Positions 53,118 through 61,308 of a stretch of DNA of 64,000 nucleotides are shown piece after piece. The first letter of the stretch is position 1. Every line of letters begins with the position of its first letter. The translations under genes and the position numbers were made by a program. Source of the stretch: Verrucomicrobiia bacterium. Lineage in GTDB: Bacteria; Verrucomicrobiota; Verrucomicrobiia; JADLBR01; JAIBCM01. Location of the stretch: NCBI GenBank assembly GCA_019694135.1, contig JAIBCM010000002.1:86143-150142 (forward strand), read 5' to 3'. Under the pieces are notes generated by a model, which was not told the origin of the DNA, searched no databases, and worked only from the letters and a program-made list of their open reading frames with translations.

Positions 53118-53903
53118 ATGTGCCAATGTTCAAGTAAATATCTAATTAACATAGAAGATTGCCTAACCTGGCTTCCTCAGCAAAAATCCAGTTCTTTTCA
53201 GCTCATCGTCGCTGATCCGCCTTATTTTCAAGTGCAGCTCAAAGAAAAATGGGATAATGCGTGGGTGAATGAGGCAGCTTATGTGAAGTGGATGATGAGT
53301 TGGTTGAGGGAGGCGAAGCGGGTGTTGCATTCGACGGGGTTGCTTTATTTGTTTGGACAGTTGGGAAAACGGGAAAATGTTTTTTTACAGGTGATGGCGC
53401 AAGCAACGAAATTGTTTCAGTTTCATGATTTGATTATTTGGGATCGAGCGGTGGGTTACAATGAGCGACGCGATTCCTTCACGCCGCAATATGAGATGAT
53501 TTTAGTTTTGAGAAAAAGTGAGAAACCTTATTTCAATAAATCAGCGGTGCGCGAGCCTTACGATGAAGCCACGAAACAAATTTATCTCAAAGATAAACGC
53601 TATAAAGATTTGAGAAAGCGAAAGTTTCATTTGGAGCAGGGAAAATTTGCGACGAATTTATGGCGAATTCCTTCGTTGAAAGGTGCGAGCAAAGAAAAAG
53701 TGGGGCATCCCACACAGAAACCGTTGGCCCTTATTGAACGTATTATTCTTTCGAGTTCGAGAAAAGGGGAGTGGGTGTGTGATCCGTTTTTGGGTTCGGG
53801 CACGACGGCGGTTGCAGCTTTGAAACATGGTAGGGCGTTTGCGGGTTGTGAAAGGGATGCGAATTATATAAAATTGATCCGAAAACGGTTGCAAAAATCT
53901 TGA
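53118..53903 (+). CDS. DNA adenine/cytosine-N4 methyltransferase (solitary, beta class order)
   Basis: SAM-dependent DNA amino-methyltransferase of 261 residues. The catalytic motif IV is DPPY (in LIVADPPYFQVQL) near the N-terminus and the SAM-binding motif I is CDPFLGSGTTAVAAL near the C-terminus. This order (IV before I) marks the beta class of N4-cytosine and N6-adenine enzymes. The KVGHPTQKPLALIERI segment before motif I is typical. No restriction endonuclease gene is adjacent, so it is probably an orphan regulatory or protective methylase. The recognition site cannot be inferred. Confidence 0.88.
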   Translation: MCQCSSKYLINIEDCLTWLPQQKSSSFQLIVADPPYFQVQLKEKWDNAWVNEAAYVKWMMSWLREAKRVLHSTGLLYLFGQLGKRENVFLQVMAQATKLFQFHDLIIWDRAVGYNERRDSFTPQYEMILVLRKSEKPYFNKSAVREPYDEATKQIYLKDKRYKDLRKRKFHLEQGKFATNLWRIPSLKGASKEKVGHPTQKPLALIERIILSSSRKGEWVCDPFLGSGTTAVAALKHGRAFAGCERDANYIKLIRKRLQKS

Positions 53904-53925
53904 CCCTTCTCTTCTATTTCAGCTT

Positions 53926-54825
53926 ATGGAAGAGGTGAAAAGAAGAATTGGAGTTGAATTTCTTTTTTTACGCCAAACTTTTAAAGCAATATTGCAAATT
54001 GAATCTCCTCCTGTTTTTTGGCGCTTAATTATAGGTTTTATTTTTCCCGCCTGGTTGTTGGCATGTGGAACATTATATTTTTGGGGCGAAGCGCAAGGCA
54101 ACTATAGCAAATATTTTGAAGAAAATATGCCCGGCACTTTTCTTTCGACTGCTTTGCTTTTGGCAAGCAGTTTGATTTGTAGCGTGATAGCTCGGAGTTT
54201 GATTCCTCAGAATAGGAAAAAGATTTTCACTTTTTTTGTTGTGATACAGATTTTGGGTATGCTGGTTATTGGAAGTATTTATACTTTTGATTTGATTGAT
54301 TCTCCTGATCAAAAGATTTATTCATTTCACGATGGTCGAATTGGAGAGGTAATTCTTTGGATTTTTTGGAGTTTGTTGTTGGGCTTGATGTTTATCATGT
54401 GGCCGATGTCGTCTTCCTTTGCTCGTTTTTGGTTGTTAATGAGTTTGTTGCTTGGTTTTGCGGGTTTGGACGATTTGTTAATGTTTCATGAGAGAATTGC
54501 CAAAATGATTTCAAATTTTTTGCATTTGCCAAAGGGCCAAAATTATTGGTTGCGAATTCATATGAACGATATTTTGGCTTTAGCTTATGCTCCGGTGGCG
54601 GCCTTAGTGTGGTTTAGATATCGACGGGATGTTGCGCGTCTTTGTTGGATGCTTCGAACTTTGGCTTTAGCCAGTATTTTTTTCTTAGGATCGTCGTATT
54701 TTGATTTTGGTCATGCGGGCGCGTTTCGTGAGGAGTCGTTAAAGATTGGAACAGGCGCTCTGATTTTAGGCAGTTTTCTTATTGCTTATCATGAAATTAA
54801 ATTGCTCAAAATAGCTGATCGCTAA
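53926..54825 (+). CDS. Polytopic membrane protein, paralogue of 11384-12301
   Basis: A 299-residue integral membrane protein with seven or so hydrophobic segments. It shares with the protein at 11384 the inter-helix patch LDDLLMFHERIAKMISNFLH, then LPKGQNYWLRIHMNDIL, and the HDGRIGEVI loop (GEGRIGTLI in the paralogue). No family is recognised. The conserved Asp-Asp, His-Glu and His-Met-Asn-Asp residues could form a metal or ligand site near the membrane surface. It starts 22 bases after the methyltransferase. Confidence 0.6.
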   Translation: MEEVKRRIGVEFLFLRQTFKAILQIESPPVFWRLIIGFIFPAWLLACGTLYFWGEAQGNYSKYFEENMPGTFLSTALLLASSLICSVIARSLIPQNRKKIFTFFVVIQILGMLVIGSIYTFDLIDSPDQKIYSFHDGRIGEVILWIFWSLLLGLMFIMWPMSSSFARFWLLMSLLLGFAGLDDLLMFHERIAKMISNFLHLPKGQNYWLRIHMNDILALAYAPVAALVWFRYRRDVARLCWMLRTLALASIFFLGSSYFDFGHAGAFREESLKIGTGALILGSFLIAYHEIKLLKIADR

Positions 54826-54842
54826 ATGATGAGAGCGATCTT

Positions 54843-55904
54843 TTATTCGTTAGAATTAGGTATAATACGAATGCCTTGGTCAGGATAAAGTTGCCGATAA
54901 GCTACTGCTCGCAATCCAATAATGGCTGCAACACCCACGATATCTTGCACGGTAGAACCTCGTGAGATATCGGCTGCGGGTTTGGAAAGTCCCATGAGAA
55001 TCCGTCCATAGGCATCGGCTTTGGCGAGGCGTTGGACGAGTTTTGTGGCAATGTCGCCTGAGTTGAGATCGGGAAAGATCAAAACATTGGCTTGGCCTTT
55101 TAATGGACTGTCAGGCGCTTTTTGTTGGGCGATTTCTGGCACAATGGCGGCGTCCGCTTGAAGTTCACCATCGATTTCGATTTCGAGATTTTGATCCCGT
55201 GCTCTTTGTTGAGCGAGAGCGGTGGCAGCAATTATTTTTTCAGTGCTATGGGTTTTAGCGCTGTTTCGCGTGGAAAAAGAGAGAAAAGCAACATTGGGTT
55301 TTTCGCCGGTGAGTTGGCGTGAAAGTTGCGCGGCTTCTAGGGCAATGACGGCGAGCTGATCGACAGTGGGCTCAGGAATCACGCCGCAATCGGCCAGAAA
55401 AAAAAGGCCTTTATGGGCTAATTGTTTGTTATGCACTTGCATGACCATGCAGCTGGAGACGCTGGGCACTCCGGGTAAAGGCTTGATGAGACTAAAAAGG
55501 GGTCGCAATAAACTGACGGAGGCCGTGCTGACGCCGCCCACCATGCCATCGACTTGTCCGTGTTGAAGCATCATCGCGGCAAAATAGTTAGGGATAGCCA
55601 TCATTTTGCGAGCTTCTTCATCCGCAATGTCGCGATATTTAGGCAGTTTTTTTAAGCGATCGCAAAAAAGTTCGAGATCATCGGCTTTTTCCGGATCGAT
55701 GACATTAATAAAAACGAGGCCCACACCATGTTGGCTTGCAATTTCGGCAATTTCATCACGTTTTCCTAGAAGGATTACCGGGCCGAGTTTCCGTTTTACG
55801 TATTCGCCAGCGGCTTGAATGATACGAGGGTCGTTGCCCTCCGGAAACACAATGCGTTTCGGATGACGTTGCAATTTTTCGAAAATAGTATGAATAAAAG
55901 CCAT
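54843..55904 (-). CDS. pta: Phosphate acetyltransferase
   Basis: Interconverts acetyl-CoA and acetyl phosphate. It is a 353-residue short-form enzyme (catalytic PTA_PTB domain only). Motifs include IVFPEGNDPRII at the start, GQVDGMVGGVSTAS, FLADCGVIPEPTVDQLA, VAFLSFSTRNSAKTHS, GELQADAAIVPEIA, and NVLIFPDLNSGDIATKLVQR. The motif set clearly favours Pta over phosphate butyryltransferase. No acetate kinase gene lies next to it. It would link acetyl-CoA from pyrimidine or adenine use to energy conservation, which is an inference. Confidence 0.92.
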   Translation of the reverse strand: MAFIHTIFEKLQRHPKRIVFPEGNDPRIIQAAGEYVKRKLGPVILLGKRDEIAEIASQHGVGLVFINVIDPEKADDLELFCDRLKKLPKYRDIADEEARKMMAIPNYFAAMMLQHGQVDGMVGGVSTASVSLLRPLFSLIKPLPGVPSVSSCMVMQVHNKQLAHKGLFFLADCGVIPEPTVDQLAVIALEAAQLSRQLTGEKPNVAFLSFSTRNSAKTHSTEKIIAATALAQQRARDQNLEIEIDGELQADAAIVPEIAQQKAPDSPLKGQANVLIFPDLNSGDIATKLVQRLAKADAYGRILMGLSKPAADISRGSTVQDIVGVAAIIGLRAVAYRQLYPDQGIRIIPNSNE

Positions 55905-55996
55905 GAATTAAAATAGTTATAATGCAGAATGTAGAAATAACAAGGCTAGGCTAAAAGTGGACAAATTTTTACTCACTTGTTACGCTTTTTAACTCT

Positions 55997-57628
55997 ATGA
56001 ATGATGCTTCTTTTACTGTTTCAGGAAATATTGTAGATGTGGTGAGCGGAAAGATTCAGCCTGGCACATTGGAAGTTAGAGAAGGGAAAATTCAGAATAT
56101 TCAGTGGAATCAAGAAAAGTATTCGCATTTTGTGATGCCCGGTTTTGTGGATGCGCATATTCATATTGAAAGTTCGATGTTGCCGCCCCCAGAGTTTGCG
56201 CGCTGGGCGGTGATTCATGGCACAGTAGCAACGGTTTCTGATCCGCACGAGATTGGCAATGTGTTGGGAGTTAAGGGTGTAGATTACATGATTCAGGAAG
56301 GGCAGCGTACCCCTTTCAAATTTTTCTTTGGCGCGCCTTCCTGTGTGCCTGCCACTTCATTTGAAACGGCTGGCGCGACCATTACAGCGGATGAAATTGA
56401 GTCGCTGTTGAAGCGGGATGAGGTAAAATATCTCAGTGAAATGATGAATTTTCCTGGAGTTCTGGAACGACAGCCAGAAGTGATGAAGAAAATTGAAATC
56501 GCACAAAAATTGCAAAAACCGATTGATGGGCATGCTCCGGGGTTGCGCGGATCAGATGCGGAACAGTATGCCAGTGCGGGTATTTCTACGGATCACGAAT
56601 GTTTCACGAAAGAGGAGGCGCTGGATAAAATTGCGCGTGGGATGAAAATTTTAATCCGGGAAGGATCAGCGGCTAAAAATTTTGAAGCGCTTTATACTTT
56701 AATCGAAAGTCATCCTGACTTTTGTATGCTTTGTAGCGATGATCAGCATCCGAATGAATTAGTTAAAGGCCACATTAATTTGCTAGTGAAACGTGCGATC
56801 GAAAAAGGAATTGATTCTATAAAAACTTTGCGCGCAGCGACTCTCAATCCCGTGAGACATTATCATTTGGAGGTTGGTCTGTTGCAAAAGGGTGATCCCG
56901 CAGACTTTTTAGTGGTAGAGGATCTAAAAAATTTTAATGTGTTAGCGACTTACATTAATGGTCAAAAAGTGGCGGAGACTGGAAAAAGTTTGTTGCCTCG
57001 AATAAAAAGCCCATTGATTAATCATTTTGAAACCTCACTAAAAACTGCTGCGGATTTTCAATTCAAAAATAATAGAGACGGTGAGTTGGATGTGATCGAG
57101 GCGTTGAATGGTCAACTCATCACGCGCCATTTAAAGTTGAAACCTCGATGGAATTCTCAAAAGGCGGAATCGGATCTGGAGCAAGATATTTTAAAAATAA
57201 CAGTGGTGAATCGTTACCAATCGGTCAAACCGGCGATCGGATGGATTAAGAATTTTGGTTTAAAACAAGGCGCAATCGCTTCTTCCGTGGCGCATGATTC
57301 GCATAATATTGTTGCGGTGGGAGTGGATGATGAATCGTTGGCCAAAGCGGTGAATTTGTTGATCGAAGCTAAAGGCGGCATTTCTGCTGCCTCACAAACT
57401 GTTTCAGAAATTTTACCTTTATCCATCGCAGGCTTGATGTCGCCTGAAGCAGGTGAGGAGGTTGCTGCGGGTTATGAAAAATTGGATCGATTGGCTAAAG
57501 AGTGGGGTTCGCAATTAGACGCGCCCTTTATGACTCTCGCTTTCATGGCGCTTTTGGTGATTCCTGATTTAAAATTGAGTGATCGAGGATTGTTTTCTTT
57601 GGGTAAAGGGTTTGTAAGGAATTGTTAA
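55997..57628 (+). CDS. ade: Adenine deaminase
   Basis: Amidohydrolase converting adenine to hypoxanthine and ammonia. Its 543-residue length fits. Motifs: MPGFVDAHIHIESSMLPPPE with the metal-binding HIH, VSDPHEIGNVLG, DGHAPGLRG, STDHECFTKEEA and CSDDQHPNELVKG, all diagnostic for the Ade subfamily; the C-terminal domain has ASSVAHDSHNIVAVG. It extends the nucleobase-degrading theme of the central island to purines. No purine permease or xanthine pathway is visible nearby. Confidence 0.93.
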   Translation: MNDASFTVSGNIVDVVSGKIQPGTLEVREGKIQNIQWNQEKYSHFVMPGFVDAHIHIESSMLPPPEFARWAVIHGTVATVSDPHEIGNVLGVKGVDYMIQEGQRTPFKFFFGAPSCVPATSFETAGATITADEIESLLKRDEVKYLSEMMNFPGVLERQPEVMKKIEIAQKLQKPIDGHAPGLRGSDAEQYASAGISTDHECFTKEEALDKIARGMKILIREGSAAKNFEALYTLIESHPDFCMLCSDDQHPNELVKGHINLLVKRAIEKGIDSIKTLRAATLNPVRHYHLEVGLLQKGDPADFLVVEDLKNFNVLATYINGQKVAETGKSLLPRIKSPLINHFETSLKTAADFQFKNNRDGELDVIEALNGQLITRHLKLKPRWNSQKAESDLEQDILKITVVNRYQSVKPAIGWIKNFGLKQGAIASSVAHDSHNIVAVGVDDESLAKAVNLLIEAKGGISAASQTVSEILPLSIAGLMSPEAGEEVAAGYEKLDRLAKEWGSQLDAPFMTLAFMALLVIPDLKLSDRGLFSLGKGFVRNC

Positions 57629-57649
57629 ATTTGATAGTTATGGTCAATT

Positions 57650-57678
57650 TTGTTGACAGAAATTTTTCTAAAGATAAA
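57650..57678 (+). promoter_or_regulatory. Possible promoter for the metzincin-like gene
   Basis: TTGACA (57650-57655), a 17-base spacer and GATAAA (57673-57678). The start codon at 57692 would lie only a few bases after the predicted transcription start, so the mRNA would be nearly leaderless, in line with the missing Shine-Dalgarno. Confidence 0.45.
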
Positions 57679-57691
57679 ACTCAATTTTATT

Positions 57692-59113
57692 ATGCCCCTA
57701 GAAACTCGTTCTAATGCATTTCGTGAATCCGATGAAGAGAGGGGCGCACGTTTGACACGTCTTTTTGAAGAAAGTTTCGGGAATCTTGAGCCTAAGGTGG
57801 AAGTTATTAGTAAAAGTGGAGTGAGGAGTGATTGTCTAGATTTAAATATAACGAATTGGGAAAATGCCATGACGCATGTTCCTGAGGTTAAATATAGAGA
57901 AAAAAGTGTTACCACCACAAATAATGCTGGTGTAACGGGCGGAGGAGTTTTTGGTGGTACAACTTATGGAGGTTCAACTACGACTACGACCACACGAACG
58001 CCTATAGGTTTTACCCGGCCTAACATGGATCCTGCCCTTGATAATAATTCCTTTAGAATTAGAATTACTGATCCTTTGCCAAATGGAGAAAACAAAAAAC
58101 CAAAAGCATCTATTGTTGTTCCTTTACGAATCAATGGGCCTGATGGCGAGCTTTTAGAAAATGTTGAGATAAAGTTGCAATGGAATAAAAAAGAGAAATA
58201 TTACGAAAGTCAGGATTTAGTTTTGGTTTCCAGTGTTATGGAAGATGATCTGAAAACAAAAACTTTGCCTAAAGATGATACAGCGAAAGATCAAACTTTC
58301 TTAGCTGTTCCAGGAGCAACTTTAGCTATCGATTATAAAGAAAAATCTTACACTGTCGCAAATGTTCCTGTTCGTTGTGAAGTCAACATGCAACCTTTTA
58401 TTTTGTCGGGAGGAAATGCGATTCCTCAAGAGGAAATTGCTGAGCGTGTGGATAGGCATTTAGCATTTTCCAATGAAGTATTTGCTCAAGCAGGAGTGGT
58501 AATTCGACCACAACAAGAAATAAGTAACGCACCTGAAATTCCTGGAATGGATTTAAATGATGGAAACTTTGATCGTAATGATCATGAAGCATTAGAAAAG
58601 TATCTGAAGGAACATCCACAGGGGAATGCTATTCCTGTGTTTTATGCCAATGTAGATGTTATTGATAATGATGTTGTCAACCCACTTGTGGATGACAACC
58701 AAATCCAAGAGCAAGGTTATTATTTTTCTCGTAGTGATGGAATTGAGTTTATTGTAGTGAGCACCAGAGCTCCCCTAAATACTTTTGCTCATGAAATGGG
58801 GCATAAAATGGGATTGTCGGATTTTAATTTTGAGCAAAGCCTTGAAACTCCGGTAGCAACAGAAAATTTTAGAAAAACTAATATTATGGCTTATGATAAT
58901 GTGGTTGTTTCTGAAACGGGTGACAAAATTATTCCAGACTCGAAACGCTATTTGTCGAACGAACAAATTGAAACAATTCATAACAATATGAATTGTCGCA
59001 AAGTGGTTGCACCAGAACAAGCGCCTTCACTTGATCCACAAAATAAACTTGATCCTGCTGTGCCAAATGCCACTCCTCAAAAAGTCGACTTTCAGCCGAG
59101 TATTTTGCCCTAA
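57692..59113 (+). CDS. Metzincin-like zinc metalloprotease
   Basis: A 473-residue protein starting at ATG 57692 (MPLETRSNAF); a TTG at 57650 is in frame but is part of a likely -35 box. The zinc site HEMGHKMGLSD spans residues 367-377 (HExxHxxGxxD) and a Met-turn NIMAY has Met399, so it is a metzincin. There is no signal peptide. Residues about 75-115 are a Thr/Gly-rich low-complexity stretch that may be a linker or secretion-related segment. The region before the zinc site (about 240-340) contains NEVFAQAGVVIRPQ, as in pappalysin-like proteases. The target is unknown; export by a non-Sec route would be needed if it acts outside. Confidence 0.72.
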   Translation: MPLETRSNAFRESDEERGARLTRLFEESFGNLEPKVEVISKSGVRSDCLDLNITNWENAMTHVPEVKYREKSVTTTNNAGVTGGGVFGGTTYGGSTTTTTTRTPIGFTRPNMDPALDNNSFRIRITDPLPNGENKKPKASIVVPLRINGPDGELLENVEIKLQWNKKEKYYESQDLVLVSSVMEDDLKTKTLPKDDTAKDQTFLAVPGATLAIDYKEKSYTVANVPVRCEVNMQPFILSGGNAIPQEEIAERVDRHLAFSNEVFAQAGVVIRPQQEISNAPEIPGMDLNDGNFDRNDHEALEKYLKEHPQGNAIPVFYANVDVIDNDVVNPLVDDNQIQEQGYYFSRSDGIEFIVVSTRAPLNTFAHEMGHKMGLSDFNFEQSLETPVATENFRKTNIMAYDNVVVSETGDKIIPDSKRYLSNEQIETIHNNMNCRKVVAPEQAPSLDPQNKLDPAVPNATPQKVDFQPSILP

Positions 59114-59127
59114 TAACAGATTAAGGC

Positions 59128-59156
59128 TTGACAATTTATTACTCAAATCATAGATT
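59128..59156 (+). promoter_or_regulatory. Strong sigma-70-type promoter upstream of tilS
   Basis: TTGACA (59128-59133), a 17-base spacer and TAGATT (59151-59156). Transcription would start near 59163, about 75 bases before tilS, and run straight into the terminator hairpin at 59206-59235. Confidence 0.55.
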
Positions 59157-59205
59157 GATTACCGTCTAGTTACTGTTTGAGCTTTGCCTTGATTCTATTT
59201 TTTAT

Positions 59206-59235
59206 AAAGAGCGATCTAACCCATCGCTCTTTTTT
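59206..59235 (+). terminator. Rho-independent terminator between promoter and tilS
   Basis: AAAGAGCGAT (59206-59215) and ATCGCTCTTT (59223-59232) form a perfect 10-bp stem with a 7-base loop followed by T residues. It may end the metalloprotease transcript, or act as an attenuator or end a short RNA begun at the promoter 59128-59156. Confidence 0.8.
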
Positions 59236-59237
59236 AT

Positions 59238-60164
59238 TTGATTAATATTGTGGAAAAAAGATTTTCTCAATTACCGAACAAGTTGGTTTACGCCTTATCA
59301 GGAGGTGTGGATTCGGTGGCATTGCTTCATTGCTTGATCGAAGCTGGATTTCAGCCGATTGTTGCTCATTTTAACCATCGCTGGTTTCTGCATGAGGATG
59401 ACTATGAAAAATTTTGTTGTGTTTTGGCTAAGAAATGGAACCTAAAATTTGTAACTCAACGAGCTAAAAAATCGGCTCACGCTACTGAGACGGTTGCGCG
59501 CGAGGCGCGTTATGATTTTTTAGTTCAGACTGCGAAACGTTTTCGATGCTCGGGGATTGTGACGGCCCACACGGCCAATGATCAGGCGGAAACGGTGTTG
59601 ATGCGTCTCTTGCGCGGTGCAGGAAGTCGCGGTTTGAGCGCGATGAAATGGAAGTCGCAGCGTGGAAATGTTACTATTTTTCGTCCCTGGTTGGAAGTGA
59701 CGCGAGAAGAAGTTTTGCATTACGCAAAAACGCATCATTTAAAATGGTATGAAGATCCGGTAAATGAAGAGTTAACTCGTTTTCGAGGCAAAATTCGCCA
59801 TCGACTTTTGCCCTATTTAAAAAAGCATTTTGATGCAAATTTAGTAAAACGACTTTGTCAGGCAGCCGATTTGTTGGCAGAAGAAGACGCTTATTTAAAT
59901 GAGCAGAGTCGTAAACTTTTGCAAACAATTCGCGATCGAAGTCAGCCTCATCGCTTGGTCACCCGGGAACTTACGAAATTACCCTTGGCTTTGCAAAGAC
60001 GCGTGATTCGTGAGTGGTTGGAAAAGGAAAAGGTGAAAGATATCGATTTTGAGTTGATAGAGAATATTTTGAAAATGTTGCAGGATCGTTGCTTGGCGCG
60101 CTGTAATCTTACTAAAGGTTGGCAAGTTTGTCGTAAGGAGGCGAGGCTTTGGATTAAAAAATGA
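59238..60164 (+). CDS. tilS: tRNA(Ile)-lysidine synthase
   Basis: Modifies C34 of the CAT-anticodon tRNA-Ile to lysidine, so that it reads ATA and is charged with isoleucine. The 308-residue protein has the PP-loop ALSGGVDSVALLH at residues about 19-31, then AHFNHRW, TAHTANDQAETVLMRLLRGAGSRGL and YAKTHHLKWYEDPVNE. It is the short form without the extended C-terminal domains of E. coli TilS. The start is uncertain: TTG 59238 directly follows the terminator, and GTG 59250 is an alternative. It converges with hisI across a repeat hairpin. Confidence 0.9.
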   Translation: MINIVEKRFSQLPNKLVYALSGGVDSVALLHCLIEAGFQPIVAHFNHRWFLHEDDYEKFCCVLAKKWNLKFVTQRAKKSAHATETVAREARYDFLVQTAKRFRCSGIVTAHTANDQAETVLMRLLRGAGSRGLSAMKWKSQRGNVTIFRPWLEVTREEVLHYAKTHHLKWYEDPVNEELTRFRGKIRHRLLPYLKKHFDANLVKRLCQAADLLAEEDAYLNEQSRKLLQTIRDRSQPHRLVTRELTKLPLALQRRVIREWLEKEKVKDIDFELIENILKMLQDRCLARCNLTKGWQVCRKEARLWIKK

Positions 60165-60171
60165 TGGATTT

Positions 60172-60241
60172 GCCCGCTAATCACGCGAATGGAGGCTAAT
60201 TTTTTAAAAACAAGAAATTAACCATTCGCGTAATTAGCGGG
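60172..60241. repeat. Gene-less hairpin related to the GxxExxY element repeats
   Basis: The arms 60172-60192 and 60222-60241 match over 20 bases with one mismatch. The left arm contains CGCTAATCACGCGAATGG, an 18-base sequence also present in the left arm of the element at 33199-33686. The arms extend into the loop through TAATTT and AAATTA. It fills the gap between the convergent genes tilS and hisI and could also stop transcription. Confidence 0.75.
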
Positions 60242-60646
60242 TTAATTTAAACGAGGATGAACTTCACATTCTTGTGTTGGTAAAGTGTCCGCAGGACTTT
60301 CTTTTACTTTTTCCGAATAATTTCCTTTATAATCACGATAGTAACAACTTTTTGCTTGAGTGTGGCAAGCGCCCTGACCTTTTTGTTCGACAACATAAAT
60401 AATCGAGTCGCCATCGCAATCGATTAAGATATTATGCACGATTTGGATATCACCGGAAGTTTCACCTTTTTTCCAACGTTTTTTGCGCGAGGTCGAATAG
60501 TAAACCGCTTCGCCAGTTTTTAAAGTTTCACGATAGCCGGCTTCATCCACATAACCCTGCATCAAGATTTGTTTGGTTTGAAAATCCTGAGCAATAGCAA
60601 CGCAAATACCATCGCGTTTCGCAAAATTGGGCCATAACACTTTCAT
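60242..60646 (-). CDS. hisI: Phosphoribosyl-AMP cyclohydrolase
   Basis: Opens the purine ring of phosphoribosyl-AMP in histidine biosynthesis. It has 134 residues and is a separate HisI without a HisE pyrophosphohydrolase domain. Motifs: FQTKQILMQGYVDEAGY, YYSTSRKKRWKKGETSGDIQ (taken in parts), DCDGDSIIYVVEQ with metal ligands, and GQGACHTQAKSCYYR with zinc cysteines. The ATG overlaps the stop codon of the aldolase gene by 1 base (TAATG). No other his biosynthesis gene is in the window. Confidence 0.92.
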   Translation of the reverse strand: MKVLWPNFAKRDGICVAIAQDFQTKQILMQGYVDEAGYRETLKTGEAVYYSTSRKKRWKKGETSGDIQIVHNILIDCDGDSIIYVVEQKGQGACHTQAKSCYYRDYKGNYSEKVKESPADTLPTQECEVHPRLN

Positions 60647-61290
60647 TATTTCTTAATTTTTGCTGCGTCATCGAGAAATTTTTTCAGACCAATATCGGTC
60701 AAGGGATGTCTTAATAATTGCATTAAAACGGCGTAGGGTGCGGTGATGACATCGCTGCCGATTTTTGCCGCGTCAACAAAGTGTAGGGGATGGCGCGCGG
60801 AAGCGGTTAAAATTTGAGTTTTAAATTTATAATTATCGTAAATGAGACGGATGTCGGCAATGAGACTCATGCCATCGGATGTGATGTCATCGAGACGACC
60901 CACAAAAGGGCTGATATAAGTAGCGCCTGCTTTTGCCGCCAACAAAGCTTGTGCAGAACTAAAACAGAGGGTGACATTGGTTTGAATGCCTTCATCGGCA
61001 AAAATTTTAACAGCTTTGAGGCCCTCAGGAATCAACGGCACCTTCACAACAATATTTTTATGAATTTTTGCCAGTTCACGGCCTTCTTTTAAAATTCCAT
61101 CACGATCAGTAGAAATAACCTCTGCACTAATGGGGCCATCTACAATAGCTAGAATTTCTTCTAAAACTTGGCGAAAAGGTTTGCCACTTTTGGCAACGAG
61201 AGAAGGGTTGGTGGTGACGCCATCTACTAATCCTAAATCGTGGGCTTCTTTGATTTCTTTAATTTCAGCGGTATCGATAAAAATTTTCAT
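60646..61290 (-). CDS. Transaldolase / fructose-6-phosphate aldolase family
   Basis: Class I Schiff-base aldolase of 214 residues, the size of the short transaldolase (TalC/Fsa) group. [20 protein letters not shown] opens the protein; [12 protein letters not shown] is the substrate phosphate region; [14 protein letters not shown] carries the Schiff-base lysine (VKVP); later [31 protein letters not shown] appears in two conserved parts. Transaldolase and Fsa activities depend on a few active-site residues I cannot judge reliably. It lies between glmM and hisI in the minus-strand operon. Confidence 0.88.
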   Translation of the reverse strand: MKIFIDTAEIKEIKEAHDLGLVDGVTTNPSLVAKSGKPFRQVLEEILAIVDGPISAEVISTDRDGILKEGRELAKIHKNIVVKVPLIPEGLKAVKIFADEGIQTNVTLCFSSAQALLAAKAGATYISPFVGRLDDITSDGMSLIADIRLIYDNYKFKTQILTASARHPLHFVDAAKIGSDVITAPYAVLMQLLRHPLTDIGLKKFLDDAAKIKK

Positions 61291-61308
61291 AATTCTTTAT
61301 TTTGCTTT

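Noticed and set aside
57650-57691. TTG 57650 as start of the metzincin-like protein
   Set aside because: The TTG belongs to a good TTGACA -35 box, the extra 14 residues look non-coding, and MPLETRSN at 57692 is a more natural N-terminus.
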